Shown: piece by piece, positions 36,256-45,814 of the stretch
How positions within the stretch are numbered: the stretch's first letter is position 1
Layout: the number at the start of each line of letters is the position of its first letter
Position numbers and translations under genes: made by a program
DNA from: Paeniglutamicibacter sulfureus
GTDB lineage: Bacteria > Actinomycetota > Actinomycetes > Actinomycetales > Micrococcaceae
Reading direction: 5' to 3'
NCBI RefSeq assembly: GCF_039535115.1
Contig: NZ_BAAAWO010000001.1
Span: forward strand, 124,001-188,000
Length of the DNA: 64,000 bases
The notes under the pieces: generated by a model
Seen by the model: only the letters and a program-made list of their open reading frames with translations
What the model was told of the DNA's origin: nothing
Database searches by the model: none

Positions 36256-37614
36256 GTGACTAGCAACGCCAGCCCCCAGACCTTTTCCGCGCTCCAAGAC
36301 CTTGACCTGCGGGGCGCCGCGTTGGACCATGCAAGCCTCAAGGCGGTGCTTCCCCGGCCCGAGCTGAACTTTGCCACGGCCGCCGAGGCGGTCGAGGGCA
36401 TCATTGCCCGCGTCCGTGCCGAGGGCTTCGCCGCCCTGTCCGAACTGGCCGAAAGGTTTGACGGCGTCACCCAGACCCACACCCGCGTCCCGGCCGAGGC
36501 CATGGAACGCGCCCTGGCGGACCTGGACCCCCAGGTCCGTGCGGGACTGGAGGAATCCATTGCCCGGGCACGCGCCTTTGCCGCTGCCCAGGTACCGGAA
36601 GACACCCGCATCGACTACGGCACCGGCGCAACCGTCACCCAGCGCTGGGTGCCGGTGCGCCGTGTGGGCCTCTATGTTCCCGGCGGCCTGGCCGTCTACC
36701 CGAGCTCCGTGATCATGAACGCCGTCCCCGCACTGGCCGCCGGCGTCGGCTCGCTGGCCATCGCCTCGCCACCGCAAAAGGAATTCGGCGGTTTGCCGCA
36801 CCCCACGATCCTGGCAGCGGCCCAGCTGCTCGGCGTGGAGGAGGTCCACGCCATGGGCGGGGCCCAGGCCATCGCCGCCTTCGCCTACGGCGTCCCGGTC
36901 ACCGGGGACATGGACCCGCAACTGGCCATCGAACCTGTCGACGTGGTCAGCGGCCCCGGAAACCTTTTTGTCGCCACGGCAAAGCGCCTGGTCAAGGGCG
37001 TGGTCGGCATCGACGCCGAGGCAGGCCCCACCGAAATCGCCATCTTGGCCGACGCCACGGCGAACCCGGAATTCATCGCCGCAGACATGATTTCCCAGGC
37101 CGAGCACGACCCCAATGCCGCGGCGGTGCTCATCACCGATTCGCCCGAGCTTGCCGAAGCGGTGCGGAGCGCGCTGGAGGGCCAGTGCTCCACCACCAAG
37201 CACTCAGAACGGGTGCGCATTGCGCTGGGCGGTAAGCAGTCGGCCACGATCTTGGTCGATGACATGGCCGCGGGCATCGCGGTGTGCAACGTCTATGCGG
37301 CCGAGCACCTGGAGATCCACACGGCCAATGCGGCCGCCGACGCCGCGTTGGTCACAGCGGCGGGTGCCGTGTTTGTCGGGGCGCATTCCCCGGTGAGCTT
37401 GGGGGACTACTGCGCGGGTTCCAACCACGTCCTGCCGACCAGCGGAACCGCTGCCTTCGCCTCCGGGCTGAACGTCAACACCTTCCTCAAGGCCATCCAG
37501 GTCATCGACTACGACCGTGCCGCGCTGTCGGTGGTGGCCCCCCACGTGGTGGCCCTGGCCAACGCCGAGGACCTGCCTGCACACGGCGACGCGGTGGCCA
37601 TCCGTTTCGCCTAG
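36256..37614 (+). CDS. hisD: Histidinol dehydrogenase
   Basis: Zinc- and NAD-dependent enzyme of 452 aa that carries out the last two steps of histidine synthesis, L-histidinol to L-histidine. Signatures: VGLYVPGGLAVYPSSVIMNA, GGAQAIAAFAYG, the metal and substrate region DMISQAEHDPNAAAVL, NVYAAEHLEIHT, and GDYCAGSNHVLPTSG. Full family length. It is separated from other his genes in this window and followed by nrdR after 150 nt. The GTG start is 6 nt after a TAAACT box. Confidence 0.95.
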   Translation: MTSNASPQTFSALQDLDLRGAALDHASLKAVLPRPELNFATAAEAVEGIIARVRAEGFAALSELAERFDGVTQTHTRVPAEAMERALADLDPQVRAGLEESIARARAFAAAQVPEDTRIDYGTGATVTQRWVPVRRVGLYVPGGLAVYPSSVIMNAVPALAAGVGSLAIASPPQKEFGGLPHPTILAAAQLLGVEEVHAMGGAQAIAAFAYGVPVTGDMDPQLAIEPVDVVSGPGNLFVATAKRLVKGVVGIDAEAGPTEIAILADATANPEFIAADMISQAEHDPNAAAVLITDSPELAEAVRSALEGQCSTTKHSERVRIALGGKQSATILVDDMAAGIAVCNVYAAEHLEIHTANAAADAALVTAAGAVFVGAHSPVSLGDYCAGSNHVLPTSGTAAFASGLNVNTFLKAIQVIDYDRAALSVVAPHVVALANAEDLPAHGDAVAIRFA

Positions 37615-37658
37615 CGGTTCCGCCCGCCGGCGACGCGATGGGCAGGGTGTGGCGAAGA

Positions 37659-37703
37659 CCACAACATATGGTAATGACATTGTTGTGACTACGCTATATG
37701 TGG
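37659..37703 (+). promoter_or_regulatory. Pair of NrdR boxes upstream of nrdR
   Basis: CCACAACATATGGTAA (37659-37674) and ACTACGCTATATGTGG (37688-37703) resemble the 16-bp NrdR box (about ACACTATATATAGTGT). Their centres are about 30 bp apart, near the three-turn spacing known for this repressor. A TTGTGA (37683-37688) and TAAACT (37707-37712, 18-bp spacer) could be the promoter, with box 2 lying between them. Confidence 0.6.
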
Positions 37704-37764
37704 CCCTAAACTAATCCCGAGCACGCATGTGCTTTGCATGAACGAGACCCGAGGAAGGGGTGCC

Positions 37765-38253
37765 ATGTACTGTCCCTACTGCAGGCACACCGATTCACGC
37801 GTCGTGGATAGCCGACTGACCGACGACGGCACCGCGATTCGCCGCCGCCGGCAATGCGCCGAATGCGGCCGCCGGTTCAGCACCGCGGAAACCACCAGCC
37901 TGAACGTGCTCAAGCGTTCCGGGGTGGCCGAGCCGTTCAGCCGTGCCAAGGTCATCAACGGGGTGCGCAAGGCGTGCCAGGGGCGTCCCGTCACCGACGA
38001 CGACCTCGCATTGTTGGCACAGGAGGTTGAAGAGGCGGTTCGTTCCAGCGGCGCCGCGGAAATCAACGCCCGCGAAGTCGGCCTGGCGATCCTCACGCCG
38101 CTGCAGCGACTCGACGAGGTCGCCTACCTGCGCTTCGCCAGCGTCTACCAGGATTTCAAGTCCCTGGAGGACTTCGAAGGGGCCATCGCGAAGTTGCGGG
38201 CCGAACGCGACACCCGGCCCTCGGGCCACCAGCGTCCGCTGGGCGCGCGCTAG
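37765..38253 (+). CDS. nrdR: Ribonucleotide reductase repressor NrdR
   Basis: Zinc-ribbon and ATP-cone repressor of 162 aa that controls ribonucleotide reductase genes. The zinc ribbon is [17 protein letters not shown] with [13 protein letters not shown]. The ATP-cone domain starts at [21 protein letters not shown]. The frame begins at 37729, but ATG 37765 follows AGGAAGGGG and gives the invariant N-terminus. The paired boxes in front suggest autoregulation. A strong hairpin follows. Confidence 0.96.
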   Translation: MYCPYCRHTDSRVVDSRLTDDGTAIRRRRQCAECGRRFSTAETTSLNVLKRSGVAEPFSRAKVINGVRKACQGRPVTDDDLALLAQEVEEAVRSSGAAEINAREVGLAILTPLQRLDEVAYLRFASVYQDFKSLEDFEGAIAKLRAERDTRPSGHQRPLGAR

Positions 38254-38290
38254 GACCCGGTCCGCCGCTGCGCAACCAAGGCAATGGAAA

Positions 38291-38343
38291 CCAATGGCGG
38301 GCCGCCTGCTTCCCGATTCGGGATGCAGGCGGCCCGCCATTGG
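38291..38343. terminator. Bidirectional hairpin between nrdR and ppgK
   Basis: A 19-bp perfect stem (38291-38309 with 38325-38343) encloses a second small stem TCCCGA/TCGGGA. It lies between the convergent nrdR and ppgK genes and could end both. Confidence 0.85.
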
Positions 38344-38362
38344 CGTCCCTTTCGGGAACCGG

Positions 38363-39148
38363 CTAGGAAAGGCCCGACTGCTGCAGGGCGGCCCCGACGA
38401 TGCCGGCGTTGTTCTTCGACTTCGCCACGGTGATCGGGGTGGAAAGCGAAAGCTGGGGCAGGTAGTCGTCCGCACGCTTGGAAATGCCGCCGCCGATGAT
38501 GAACAGCGAGGGGGAGAAGAGGAACTCCACGTGGGAGAAGAAGCGCTGCAATCGCACCGCGTATTCGTCCCAGCCCAGGTCCTCGCGCTCGCGCGCCGCG
38601 GCCGAGGCGCGGGTCTCGGCGACCGCCGAATCGATCTCCAGGTGGCCCAGCTCCACGTTGGGAACCAGCACGCCGTTGTGGATCAGCGCCGAGCCGATGC
38701 CAGTGCCCAGGGTGATCACCAGCACCGAACCTCCCACGCCCGCCCCGGCACCGTAACGCGCCTCGGCCAGGCCCGCGGCGTCGGCGTCGTTCATGACATG
38801 GACCGGGCGCCCCAGTTGCGCGGTGAACAGCGCATCAACGTCGGTGCCGATCCATGACTTGTCCACGTTGGCGGCCGAGCGGGCCACTCCGTGGTGGATG
38901 ATGGCGGGGAACGTGACGCCGACGGGGGTCTGCGCCCCGGGAGCCCCGTCCCGCTCATCGAGCTGGGCGACGATCTGCGCAACCACCTCGGCCACCGCGG
39001 CCGGGGTCGCAGGCTTCGGGGTGTCGATGCGGACGCGTTCGCCGATCAGCTTTCCGGCTACGAGGTCGACGATGCCGCCCTTGATGCCGGTGCCGCCGAT
39101 GTCGATGCCAATGGCCGTGGGCGATGGGTTCAGTGCGCGTTCAGACAT
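38363..39148 (-). CDS. ppgK: Polyphosphate glucokinase
   Basis: ROK-family sugar kinase of 261 aa that phosphorylates glucose with polyphosphate (and ATP) in actinobacteria. It shows the phosphate-binding [17 protein letters not shown], the catalytic [14 protein letters not shown] and the polyphosphate glucokinase-type [15 protein letters not shown]. The ROK zinc motif is absent, as in other PPGKs. It follows map on the same strand after 50 nt, and a shared transcript is likely. A strong hairpin follows its stop. Confidence 0.92.
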   Translation of the reverse strand: MSERALNPSPTAIGIDIGGTGIKGGIVDLVAGKLIGERVRIDTPKPATPAAVAEVVAQIVAQLDERDGAPGAQTPVGVTFPAIIHHGVARSAANVDKSWIGTDVDALFTAQLGRPVHVMNDADAAGLAEARYGAGAGVGGSVLVITLGTGIGSALIHNGVLVPNVELGHLEIDSAVAETRASAAAREREDLGWDEYAVRLQRFFSHVEFLFSPSLFIIGGGISKRADDYLPQLSLSTPITVAKSKNNAGIVGAALQQSGLS

Positions 39149-39198
39149 GCGGGTCGGGCTCTTTCTCTAAGGAGGGGGCTAAAACGGGGTCCCTGGGG

Positions 39199-40074
39199 TT
39201 AGGCCAGGGTCAGGATTTCGGCGCCGTCCTCGTTGACGAGCAGTGTGTGTTCAAATTGTGCCGTGCGCTTGCGGTCCTTGGTGGTGGCGGTCCAGCCGTC
39301 GTCCCACATGTCCCACTCGATGGTGCCCAGGGTGAGCATGGGTTCGATGGTGAACGTCATGCCCGGTTCGATCAGCTGGCTGTAGGCCGGTGCCGCATCG
39401 TAGTGCGGGATGATCAATCCGGTATGGAAGGATTCTGCCACGCCGTGCCCGGTGAAGTCCCGCACCACGCCATAGCCGAAGCGTTTTGCGTAGGCGGAGA
39501 TGGTGCGGCCGATGACATTGATTTCCCGACCCGGCATGACGGACTTGATGGCCCGACGCAGGGATTCCTCGGTGCGCTCGACCAGCAGCCGCGATTCCTC
39601 GTCCACGTCCCCGGCCAGGAAGGTGGCGTTGGTGTCGCCGTGGACCCCGCCGATGAACGCGGTGATGTCGATGTTCACGATGTCCCCGTCCTGCACCACT
39701 GTGGTGTCGGGGATGCCGTGGCAGATGACCTCGTTGATGGAGGCGCACAGCGACTTCGTGAAGCCGCGGTAGCCCAGGGTCGAGGGGTAGGCCTTGTGGT
39801 CCAGCAGGAATTCGTGCCCGATCCTGTCCAGCTCGTCGGTGGTGACTCCCGGGACGACGGCCTTGCCGACCTCCGCCAACGCCTGCGCGGCGATCTTTGA
39901 CGCCACGCGCATCCGGGCGATGATGTCCGCGGAGCGGACTTCGGGTGCGTCGGATTTGCGCGGTGCCGGCCTCCCGACATATTCGGGACGGGGGATCGAG
40001 TTGGGGACGGTTCGCTGCGGAGTGGGGGTACCGGGAACGAGGGATCCGATGGGTGCGGTTGTTGCTAAAGGCAT
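39199..40074 (-). CDS. map: Methionine aminopeptidase, type I
   Basis: Metal-dependent enzyme of 291 aa that removes N-terminal methionine from nascent proteins. The five metal ligands lie in [16 protein letters not shown] (Asp and the next Asp), [11 protein letters not shown] (His) and MTFTIEPML and QFEHTLLV (Glu). An N-terminal extension of about 40 residues with PxxP motifs is typical of actinobacterial MapB and may contact the ribosome. The frame opens to 40161, but a TAGAAT box on the same strand (40082-40087) places ATG 40074 exactly 7 nt downstream, which decides a leaderless start there. Confidence 0.93.
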   Translation of the reverse strand: MPLATTAPIGSLVPGTPTPQRTVPNSIPRPEYVGRPAPRKSDAPEVRSADIIARMRVASKIAAQALAEVGKAVVPGVTTDELDRIGHEFLLDHKAYPSTLGYRGFTKSLCASINEVICHGIPDTTVVQDGDIVNIDITAFIGGVHGDTNATFLAGDVDEESRLLVERTEESLRRAIKSVMPGREINVIGRTISAYAKRFGYGVVRDFTGHGVAESFHTGLIIPHYDAAPAYSQLIEPGMTFTIEPMLTLGTIEWDMWDDGWTATTKDRKRTAQFEHTLLVNEDGAEILTLA

Positions 40075-40081
40075 GGTTCCC

Positions 40082-40087
40082 ATTCTA
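40082..40087 (-). promoter_or_regulatory. -10 box TAGAAT of a leaderless map transcript
   Basis: TAGAAT on the - strand ends 7 nt before ATG 40074. It overlaps the alternative ATG 40083, which argues against that start. Confidence 0.55.
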
Positions 40088-40202
40088 GCGGGGTCGATGG
40101 TGCCGTGTGCCAAGGAGTCGGGCCGTTGCCCGGGCGGCCGTCGGCTGTAGGGTGGTGGCATATCGAGTCAATGTGGCGTCAACGAAAGGTGGGTCAATCC
40201 CG

Positions 40203-40397
40203 ATGAGTGGAGCATTGCCCGGCGAGGGCGAATTCTGGTTCAACATCACCACCGGCCAGGTCGAAACCGGGCCGCAGGCCGATTGGTCGCAGCTCCTTGG
40301 GCCGTATGCCTCGCGCGCCGAGGCGGAACTGGCCATGAGCAAGGTGCGCGAACGCAACGAGCAGTGGGACGAGGAAGACGAGGAAGAGGAGGAGTAG
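40203..40397 (+). CDS. Small acidic SPOR-like protein
   Basis: Protein of 64 aa with EFWFNITTGQVETGPQADW and LLGPYASRAEAELAMSKVRER, then an acidic tail of Asp/Glu. Similar short actinobacterial proteins with a YN..TGQVE.GP...W...GPY..R.EA pattern are annotated as SPOR-like. The role is unknown. ATG 40203 follows AAAGGTGGG. It is divergent from map and convergent with panB, its stop being 4 nt from that gene's stop. Confidence 0.8.
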   Translation: MSGALPGEGEFWFNITTGQVETGPQADWSQLLGPYASRAEAELAMSKVRERNEQWDEEDEEEEE

Positions 40398-40401
40398 GGG
40401 G

Positions 40402-41259
40402 CTACCGGTCCCCGAACTCGTGTTCCGCCGCCGGGAAGGTTCCGGCCAGCACGTCCTCGCGGTAGGCGGTCGCTGCCCCCGACACCACCGAGCGCAGGTC
40501 CGCGTACTTCTTCACGAACCGCGCACTCTTGCCGCTGCCCAGGCCCAGCATGTCCTGCCAAACCAGGACCTGGCCGGTGGTGGCGGCACCGGCGCCGATG
40601 CCGACGGTGGGAACGCGCAACGCTTCGTCGACTTGGCGCGCGGTGCCGGTGGGGATCATTTCCATCAGCACGGCGAAGGCCCCGGCGGCCTCCAGCGCCT
40701 GGGCGTCGGCGACCAGTACCGCAGCGGCGTCGCCGCGACCCTGGACGCGGTAGCCTCCCAGCGCATGTTCGGACTGCGGGGTGAAGCCGATATGTGCCAT
40801 CACCGGAACGCCGGCGGCCACCAGGGCACGCACGTGCGGGACGAAAAACTGCCCGCCTTCCAGCTTCACGGCGTGCACACCGCCTTCCTTCATGAGACGC
40901 ACCGCCGATGAAACGGCCTGTTCGGGGGAGACCTCGTAGGATCCGAACGGCAGGTCGCACACCACCAGCGCGTGCTGGGCGCCGGAGACCACCGCCTTGG
41001 AAAAGACGATCATTTCGTCCATGGTGATCGGCAAGGTGGAGGAATAGCCCATCACGGTGTTGGCCGCCGAGTCGCCCACCAGCAGCACCTCAATGCCCGC
41101 GGCGTCAAAGATGCCCGCCATCATCGTGTCGTAGGCGGTGAGCATCGCAAATTTCCGGCCCTCGTTTTTCGCCGCTTGCAGGTGGTGCAGACGGATTCGC
41201 GGTCCGGAAACGGCGCCCGTGGCAGGGGAATTTGCTGGTGTGGAAGGATGAGCACTCAT
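40402..41259 (-). CDS. panB: 3-methyl-2-oxobutanoate hydroxymethyltransferase
   Basis: Enzyme of 285 aa in the pantothenate (coenzyme A) pathway that adds a hydroxymethyl group from 5,10-methylene-tetrahydrofolate to 2-oxoisovalerate. Motifs: MLTAYDTMMAGIFDAAG, LLVGDSAANTVMGY (metal-binding Asp), DLPFGSYE, VKLEGG, AHIGFTPQSEHALGG and TVGIGAGAATTGQVLVWQDMLGL. The open frame continues to 41763 within glnA2, but ATG 41259 fits the family and is 7 nt after a TAGTCT box. It is divergent from glnA2. Confidence 0.94.
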   Translation of the reverse strand: MSAHPSTPANSPATGAVSGPRIRLHHLQAAKNEGRKFAMLTAYDTMMAGIFDAAGIEVLLVGDSAANTVMGYSSTLPITMDEMIVFSKAVVSGAQHALVVCDLPFGSYEVSPEQAVSSAVRLMKEGGVHAVKLEGGQFFVPHVRALVAAGVPVMAHIGFTPQSEHALGGYRVQGRGDAAAVLVADAQALEAAGAFAVLMEMIPTGTARQVDEALRVPTVGIGAGAATTGQVLVWQDMLGLGSGKSARFVKKYADLRSVVSGAATAYREDVLAGTFPAAEHEFGDR

Positions 41260-41266
41260 GGGCAAG

Positions 41267-41272
41267 AGACTA
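41267..41272 (-). promoter_or_regulatory. -10 box TAGTCT of a leaderless panB transcript
   Basis: TAGTCT on the - strand ends 7 nt before the panB ATG. Confidence 0.5.
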
Positions 41273-41379
41273 ATGCACATTCGGCGCAGCTGTCCTCCCG
41301 TGTCCCGGCCGTAAAAACGTATAAAGTGAGTCAGTGGGGCGGGAACCGCCGCCAAAACCGTTTGTGGAAGGAACCCGCC

Positions 41380-42720
41380 GTGGATCGCCAGCAGGAATTC
41401 GTCCTTAGAACCATTGAGGAGAGGGACGTACGTTTCGTGCGCCTGTGGTTTACCGATGTGGTGGGTTCCATGAAATCCGTGGCCCTGGCCCCTGCCGAGG
41501 TCGAGGGTGCCTTCGAGGAAGGCCTGGGCTTCGACGGTTCCTCCATCGAGGGAATGTCGCGGATTTACGAGTCGGACATGCTGTTGCAGCCGGACCCCTC
41601 CACCTTCCAGATCCTGCCGTGGCGCGGCGAGACCGAGCCTACCTCGCGGATGTTCTGCGACATCCTGACCCCGGACGGACTGCCTGCCGCAGCCGACTCC
41701 CGGCAGGTGCTCAAGCGCCAGCTGGCCGTCGCCTCCGAGATGGGCTTCACCTGCTACACGCACCCCGAGATTGAATTCTATTTGTTACGTTCCTCCGAGC
41801 TGGGAACCGACGGATACCCGGTCCCGGTTGACCGGGGCGGGTACTTCGACCACGTCACTGGCGGCGTCGCCCAGGACTTCCGCCGCACCGCGGTGACAAT
41901 GCTCGAAGCCGTGGGCATCTCAGTGGAGTTCAGCCACCACGAAAACGGCCCCGGCCAGAACGAGATCGACCTGCGTTACGCCGATGCGCTGCAGACGGCC
42001 GACAACGTCATGACATTCCGCACCGTGATCAAGGAAGTCGCGATCCAGCAGGGCATCTACGCGACGTTCATGCCCAAGCCGTTCTCCGACGAACCCGGCT
42101 CCGGCATGCACACCCACTTCTCGCTCTTCGAGGGCGACACCAACGCCTTCTTCGAGGCGGGCCGTGAATTCCAGCTCTCCGACACCGCCCGCCAATTCAT
42201 TGCCGGGATCCTGCGCCACGCACCGGAGTTCACCGCGGTGACCAACCAGTTCGTGAACTCCTACAAGCGCCTCTGGGGTGGCGGGGAGGCCCCGAGCCAC
42301 CGCTCCTGGGGCCACAACAACCGTTCAGCACTGGTGCGTGTTCCGCTCTACAAGCCGGGCAAGGGCCAGTCGGCGCGCGTCGAGTACCGCGGCATCGACT
42401 CGGCCACCAACCCCTATCTGGCCTACGCCTGCCTGCTGGGCGCCGGACTGAAGGGCATCCAGGAAGGCTACGAGCTCGAACCGCAGGCCGAAGAGGACGT
42501 GTGGGGCCTGAGCAGCGCCGAGCGCCGCGCCAGCGGACACGACCCGCTTCCCGGGTCCCTGCACGATGCCATCCGCGCCATGGAGGAATCCGAACTGGTC
42601 GCAGACATCCTCGGCGAGCAGGTCTACACCTCGTTCCTGCGCAACAAGCGCGACGAATGGGAAGCCTACCGCCAGAACGTGAGCCCGTTCGAACTCCGGC
42701 GCTACCTGGGGATCCTCTAG
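41380..42720 (+). CDS. glnA2: Glutamine synthetase, GlnA2 type
   Basis: Type I glutamine synthetase of 446 aa, the same length as actinobacterial GlnA2. It shows VRLWFTDVVGSMKSVALAP, LGFDGSSIEGMSRIYESDM, the metal-binding HPEIEFYLL and FSHHENGPGQNEIDLRY, ATFMPKPFSDEPGSGMHTH, and RSALVRVPLY with RVEYRGIDSATNPYLAYA. The NLYDLP-type adenylylation loop is absent, unlike glnA1. GTG 41380 follows GGAAGGA and is preferred over the longer open frame from 40972. A TAAAGT (41322-41327) may be its -10. It is 4 nt ahead of glnE, so both are in one operon. Confidence 0.93.
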   Translation: MDRQQEFVLRTIEERDVRFVRLWFTDVVGSMKSVALAPAEVEGAFEEGLGFDGSSIEGMSRIYESDMLLQPDPSTFQILPWRGETEPTSRMFCDILTPDGLPAAADSRQVLKRQLAVASEMGFTCYTHPEIEFYLLRSSELGTDGYPVPVDRGGYFDHVTGGVAQDFRRTAVTMLEAVGISVEFSHHENGPGQNEIDLRYADALQTADNVMTFRTVIKEVAIQQGIYATFMPKPFSDEPGSGMHTHFSLFEGDTNAFFEAGREFQLSDTARQFIAGILRHAPEFTAVTNQFVNSYKRLWGGGEAPSHRSWGHNNRSALVRVPLYKPGKGQSARVEYRGIDSATNPYLAYACLLGAGLKGIQEGYELEPQAEEDVWGLSSAERRASGHDPLPGSLHDAIRAMEESELVADILGEQVYTSFLRNKRDEWEAYRQNVSPFELRRYLGIL

Positions 42721-42724
42721 GGGA

Positions 42725-45700
42725 ATGCCCTTGCAGATCTCGACGAGGCAGCTGATTTCGGCCGGGTTCGACGACCTGGAGCGCGCCAAGCGCTTTCTGG
42801 CCGACAAGGAACTGGCGGATATTGACCACCGGGCGCTCGTGGGCCACCTGGCCCATGCCGCGGACCCGGACCAGGCGCTGCTCGCGCTGATCCGCCTCAT
42901 CCCGCACGCCCCGGCGGCCCTGGAACTGGCGCTGGGCCCGCGCACCGCGCCGGGTTTCTTGCGCTTGCTCGGTGCCTCGGACGCCCTGGCGAACTTCCTC
43001 ATCCGCGAACCCTCGTGCCTGGAGATCCTGCAGGAGCCCGCACCGGAACGCATGCACGGGCGCAGCGCCCAGGAATTGCGTGCCGAGCTGCTGATCGCCG
43101 TGGGAGCCGACCCGGCATCGGGCATCCCCCCGGTGGCCGCCATCTTCGGCGAGGACGGACACCGAGTGTTGCGCGTGGCCTACCGCCGCGCCCTGCTCGG
43201 CCTGGCCCACCGCGACCTCGGGGCAGCCGATGCACTGGCTGCCATGCCGGAAGTCGGACGGGAGCTGGCCGACCTTGCAGCGGCCGCCCTCGAGGGTGCC
43301 CTGGCCATCAGCCGGGCCGAGGCCCGGCACCGCTTCGAAGCCGAGGACATTGCCGACCTGCGCCTGGCGGTGATCGGCATGGGCAAGTGCGGGGCCCACG
43401 AACTGAACTACGTGTCGGACGTCGACGTCATCTACGTGCACTCCAGCGACCGGCTGGACGAGGATCTGGCCCATTCCCTGGCCAGGGAGCTTGCGATCGG
43501 CATCTCCCGGGCCATCGACTCCGCCGGGATCGAACCCGGCCTGTGGGAGGTGGACGCGAACCTCCGTCCCGAGGGCAAGGACGGGGCGCTGAGCCGCACC
43601 CTGGAGTCCCACGCCGCCTACTACGCGCGCTGGGCCGCGTCCTGGGAGTTCCAGGCGCTGTTGAAGGCCAGGGCGATCGCCGGGGACGCGCAGTTGGGCG
43701 CTGCCTACGAGGCCATGGTGGAACCATTGGTCTGGTCTTCCTCGGAACGCGAGGGCTTCGTGGAATCGGTGCAGCGCATGCGCCGCCGGGTCACCGCGAA
43801 CATCAAGCCGGCCGAGTTGGCGTACCAGCTCAAGCTGGGCCCCGGCGGGCTCCGGGACGTCGAATTCACCGTCCAGCTGCTCCAGCTGGTCCACGGACGG
43901 GTGGATGAGACCGTGCGCGCGCGCTCCACCACCAAGGCCATCGCCGCGTTGAGCCTGGCCGGATACATCGGACGCGACGACGCCGAGAAGTTTGACCGCT
44001 CCTACCGCTTCCTGCGCGTGCTCGAGCACCGCATCCAGCTGGTGAACCTGCGTCGGACGCACCTGATGCCGCACAAGGAGTCGGGACAGCGCGTCCTGGC
44101 GCGTGCTGTGCGCTCCACCCTGGGTGTCGAGCTGTCCACCGCTGCCGGCCTGCTTGATCGCTGGGGCGACACCAGGCGCCTGGTGCGCCTGCTCCACGAA
44201 CGGATCTTCTACCGGCCGCTGCTCAACAGCGCCTCAAACCTGTCGGCCGACGAGGTGCGCCTGTCCCCGGAAGCGGCGCAATCCCGCCTGCGCGCCCTGG
44301 GCTACGTGGACCCGAAGGCGGCGATGCGCCACATCGAGGCCTTGACCGGCGGCATGCGCAGGCGCGCCGCCCTGCAGCGACAGCTGCTGCCTGTGCTCCT
44401 GGGGTGGATCGCCGAGGGCGTGGACCCGGATGCCGGCTTGCTGGGCTTCAGGCGGCTGAGCGAATCGCTGGGGGAGTCGCACTGGTACCTGGGCATGTTG
44501 CGGGATTCATCCGCAGCGGCCGAGCGCCTGTGCAAGATCCTGTCCAACTCCCGCTTCATCACCGATCTGCTGGAGGTCTCCCCGGAATCGGCGGCCTGGC
44601 TCGGATCCAACAAGTCACTGCAGCCCCTGGGCTACGAGGCGCTGTGGGGCGAGATCTCCTCGAAGCTGAAGCGGAACCTGGGCTCCGACCAGGCGATCCG
44701 GTTGATCCGGGTGATCAGGCGCCGCGAGATCCTGCGCATCTCCCTGGCCGACGGCGCCGGGGTCATCGACCAGGACACCGTGGGGCGGGCCCTGGCCGAC
44801 AACGACAGGGCAGCCGTGCGCGGTGCCCTGGAGGTCGCCCAGAGCACCGAATACGCCTCGACCCCGCAGCTGGGAGAATTCCTGGTCGTGGCGATGGGCC
44901 GCCAGGGCGGCCACGAGATCGGTTATTGCTCCGACGCGGATGTGATGTTCGTCCAGCGGGCCTTCGACGAGGCCGACCAGCAGGGTGCACAAGAGCAGTC
45001 GCTGCGCATCGCCACTGCGCTCGGGTCGCTGTTGGGCAGGCCCATGGTGCCGGCGATCCAGGCAGAGCCGCGACTGGAAATCGACGCTGCGCTGCGACCG
45101 GAGGGCAAGAGCGGGCCGCTGGTGCGCTCGCTGGCCTCCTACGAGGAGTACTACCGGCGCTGGTCCCAGATTTGGGAACAACAGGCTCTGTTGCGCGCCA
45201 CCCCCATGGCCGGGTCGGAGAAACTGGCCGATGACTTCATGGCCATGGTCGACCCCCTGCGTTACGAGCAGGTCATGGGCGAGGAACAGATTCGCGAAAT
45301 TCGCAGGATCAAGGCGCGCGTGGAGGCCGAGCGGTTGCCCCGCGGTGCCGAGCCGGAACGGCACCTGAAACTGGGCCGCGGCTCGCTCAGCGACGTCGAA
45401 TGGCTGGTCCAGCTCATGCAACTGCAGCACGCCAAGGACCACCCGGCGTTGCGCACCACCTCCACGCGCCCGGCGCTGAAGGCCATTGCCGAGGCCGGGC
45501 TCATCCCCGCCGCAGAGGTGGCGCTGCTGGACGATGCGTGGTCCCTGGCCACCAGGATCCGCAGCGGGGGCCTGATTTGCACCGGACGGGTCTCAGACGT
45601 GTTGCCGAATTCCTGGCGCGACATGGAAGCGGTGGCCCGCTGGTGTGGGTACGCACCGGGAGAGGCCTCGGTCATGGAGGACGACTACCTCAAGACCACG

Positions 45701-45760
45701 CGCCGGTCGCGGCAGGTTTTTGAACGCCACTTCTATGGCTTTGAAGAGAGAACCGCCTAG
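42725..45760 (+). CDS. glnE: Bifunctional glutamine synthetase adenylyltransferase/deadenylase
   Basis: Regulator of glutamine synthetase, 1,011 aa, that adds or removes AMP on a tyrosine of GlnA1. Two homologous nucleotidyltransferase domains are visible. The first has VIGMGKCGAHELNYVSDVDV and DANLRPEGKDGALSRT, the second VVAMGRQGGHEIGYCSDADV and DAALRPEGKSGPLVRS, each with the paired Asp of the active site. Each is followed by a helical domain with LKLGPGGLRDVEF or LKLGRGSLSDVEW. The gene is placed directly after glnA2 and near glnA1, as in mycobacteria. Confidence 0.95.
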   Translation: MPLQISTRQLISAGFDDLERAKRFLADKELADIDHRALVGHLAHAADPDQALLALIRLIPHAPAALELALGPRTAPGFLRLLGASDALANFLIREPSCLEILQEPAPERMHGRSAQELRAELLIAVGADPASGIPPVAAIFGEDGHRVLRVAYRRALLGLAHRDLGAADALAAMPEVGRELADLAAAALEGALAISRAEARHRFEAEDIADLRLAVIGMGKCGAHELNYVSDVDVIYVHSSDRLDEDLAHSLARELAIGISRAIDSAGIEPGLWEVDANLRPEGKDGALSRTLESHAAYYARWAASWEFQALLKARAIAGDAQLGAAYEAMVEPLVWSSSEREGFVESVQRMRRRVTANIKPAELAYQLKLGPGGLRDVEFTVQLLQLVHGRVDETVRARSTTKAIAALSLAGYIGRDDAEKFDRSYRFLRVLEHRIQLVNLRRTHLMPHKESGQRVLARAVRSTLGVELSTAAGLLDRWGDTRRLVRLLHERIFYRPLLNSASNLSADEVRLSPEAAQSRLRALGYVDPKAAMRHIEALTGGMRRRAALQRQLLPVLLGWIAEGVDPDAGLLGFRRLSESLGESHWYLGMLRDSSAAAERLCKILSNSRFITDLLEVSPESAAWLGSNKSLQPLGYEALWGEISSKLKRNLGSDQAIRLIRVIRRREILRISLADGAGVIDQDTVGRALADNDRAAVRGALEVAQSTEYASTPQLGEFLVVAMGRQGGHEIGYCSDADVMFVQRAFDEADQQGAQEQSLRIATALGSLLGRPMVPAIQAEPRLEIDAALRPEGKSGPLVRSLASYEEYYRRWSQIWEQQALLRATPMAGSEKLADDFMAMVDPLRYEQVMGEEQIREIRRIKARVEAERLPRGAEPERHLKLGRGSLSDVEWLVQLMQLQHAKDHPALRTTSTRPALKAIAEAGLIPAAEVALLDDAWSLATRIRSGGLICTGRVSDVLPNSWRDMEAVARWCGYAPGEASVMEDDYLKTTRRSRQVFERHFYGFEERTA

Positions 45761-45814
45761 GCTGATGGAAACAGTGGGGCCATGCGTTCGTCTTTGAAAG
45801 GGCAGGGGATAGCC

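Noticed and set aside
40083-40161. Longer N-terminus for map
   Set aside because: The extension overlaps the -10 box and has no ribosome site.
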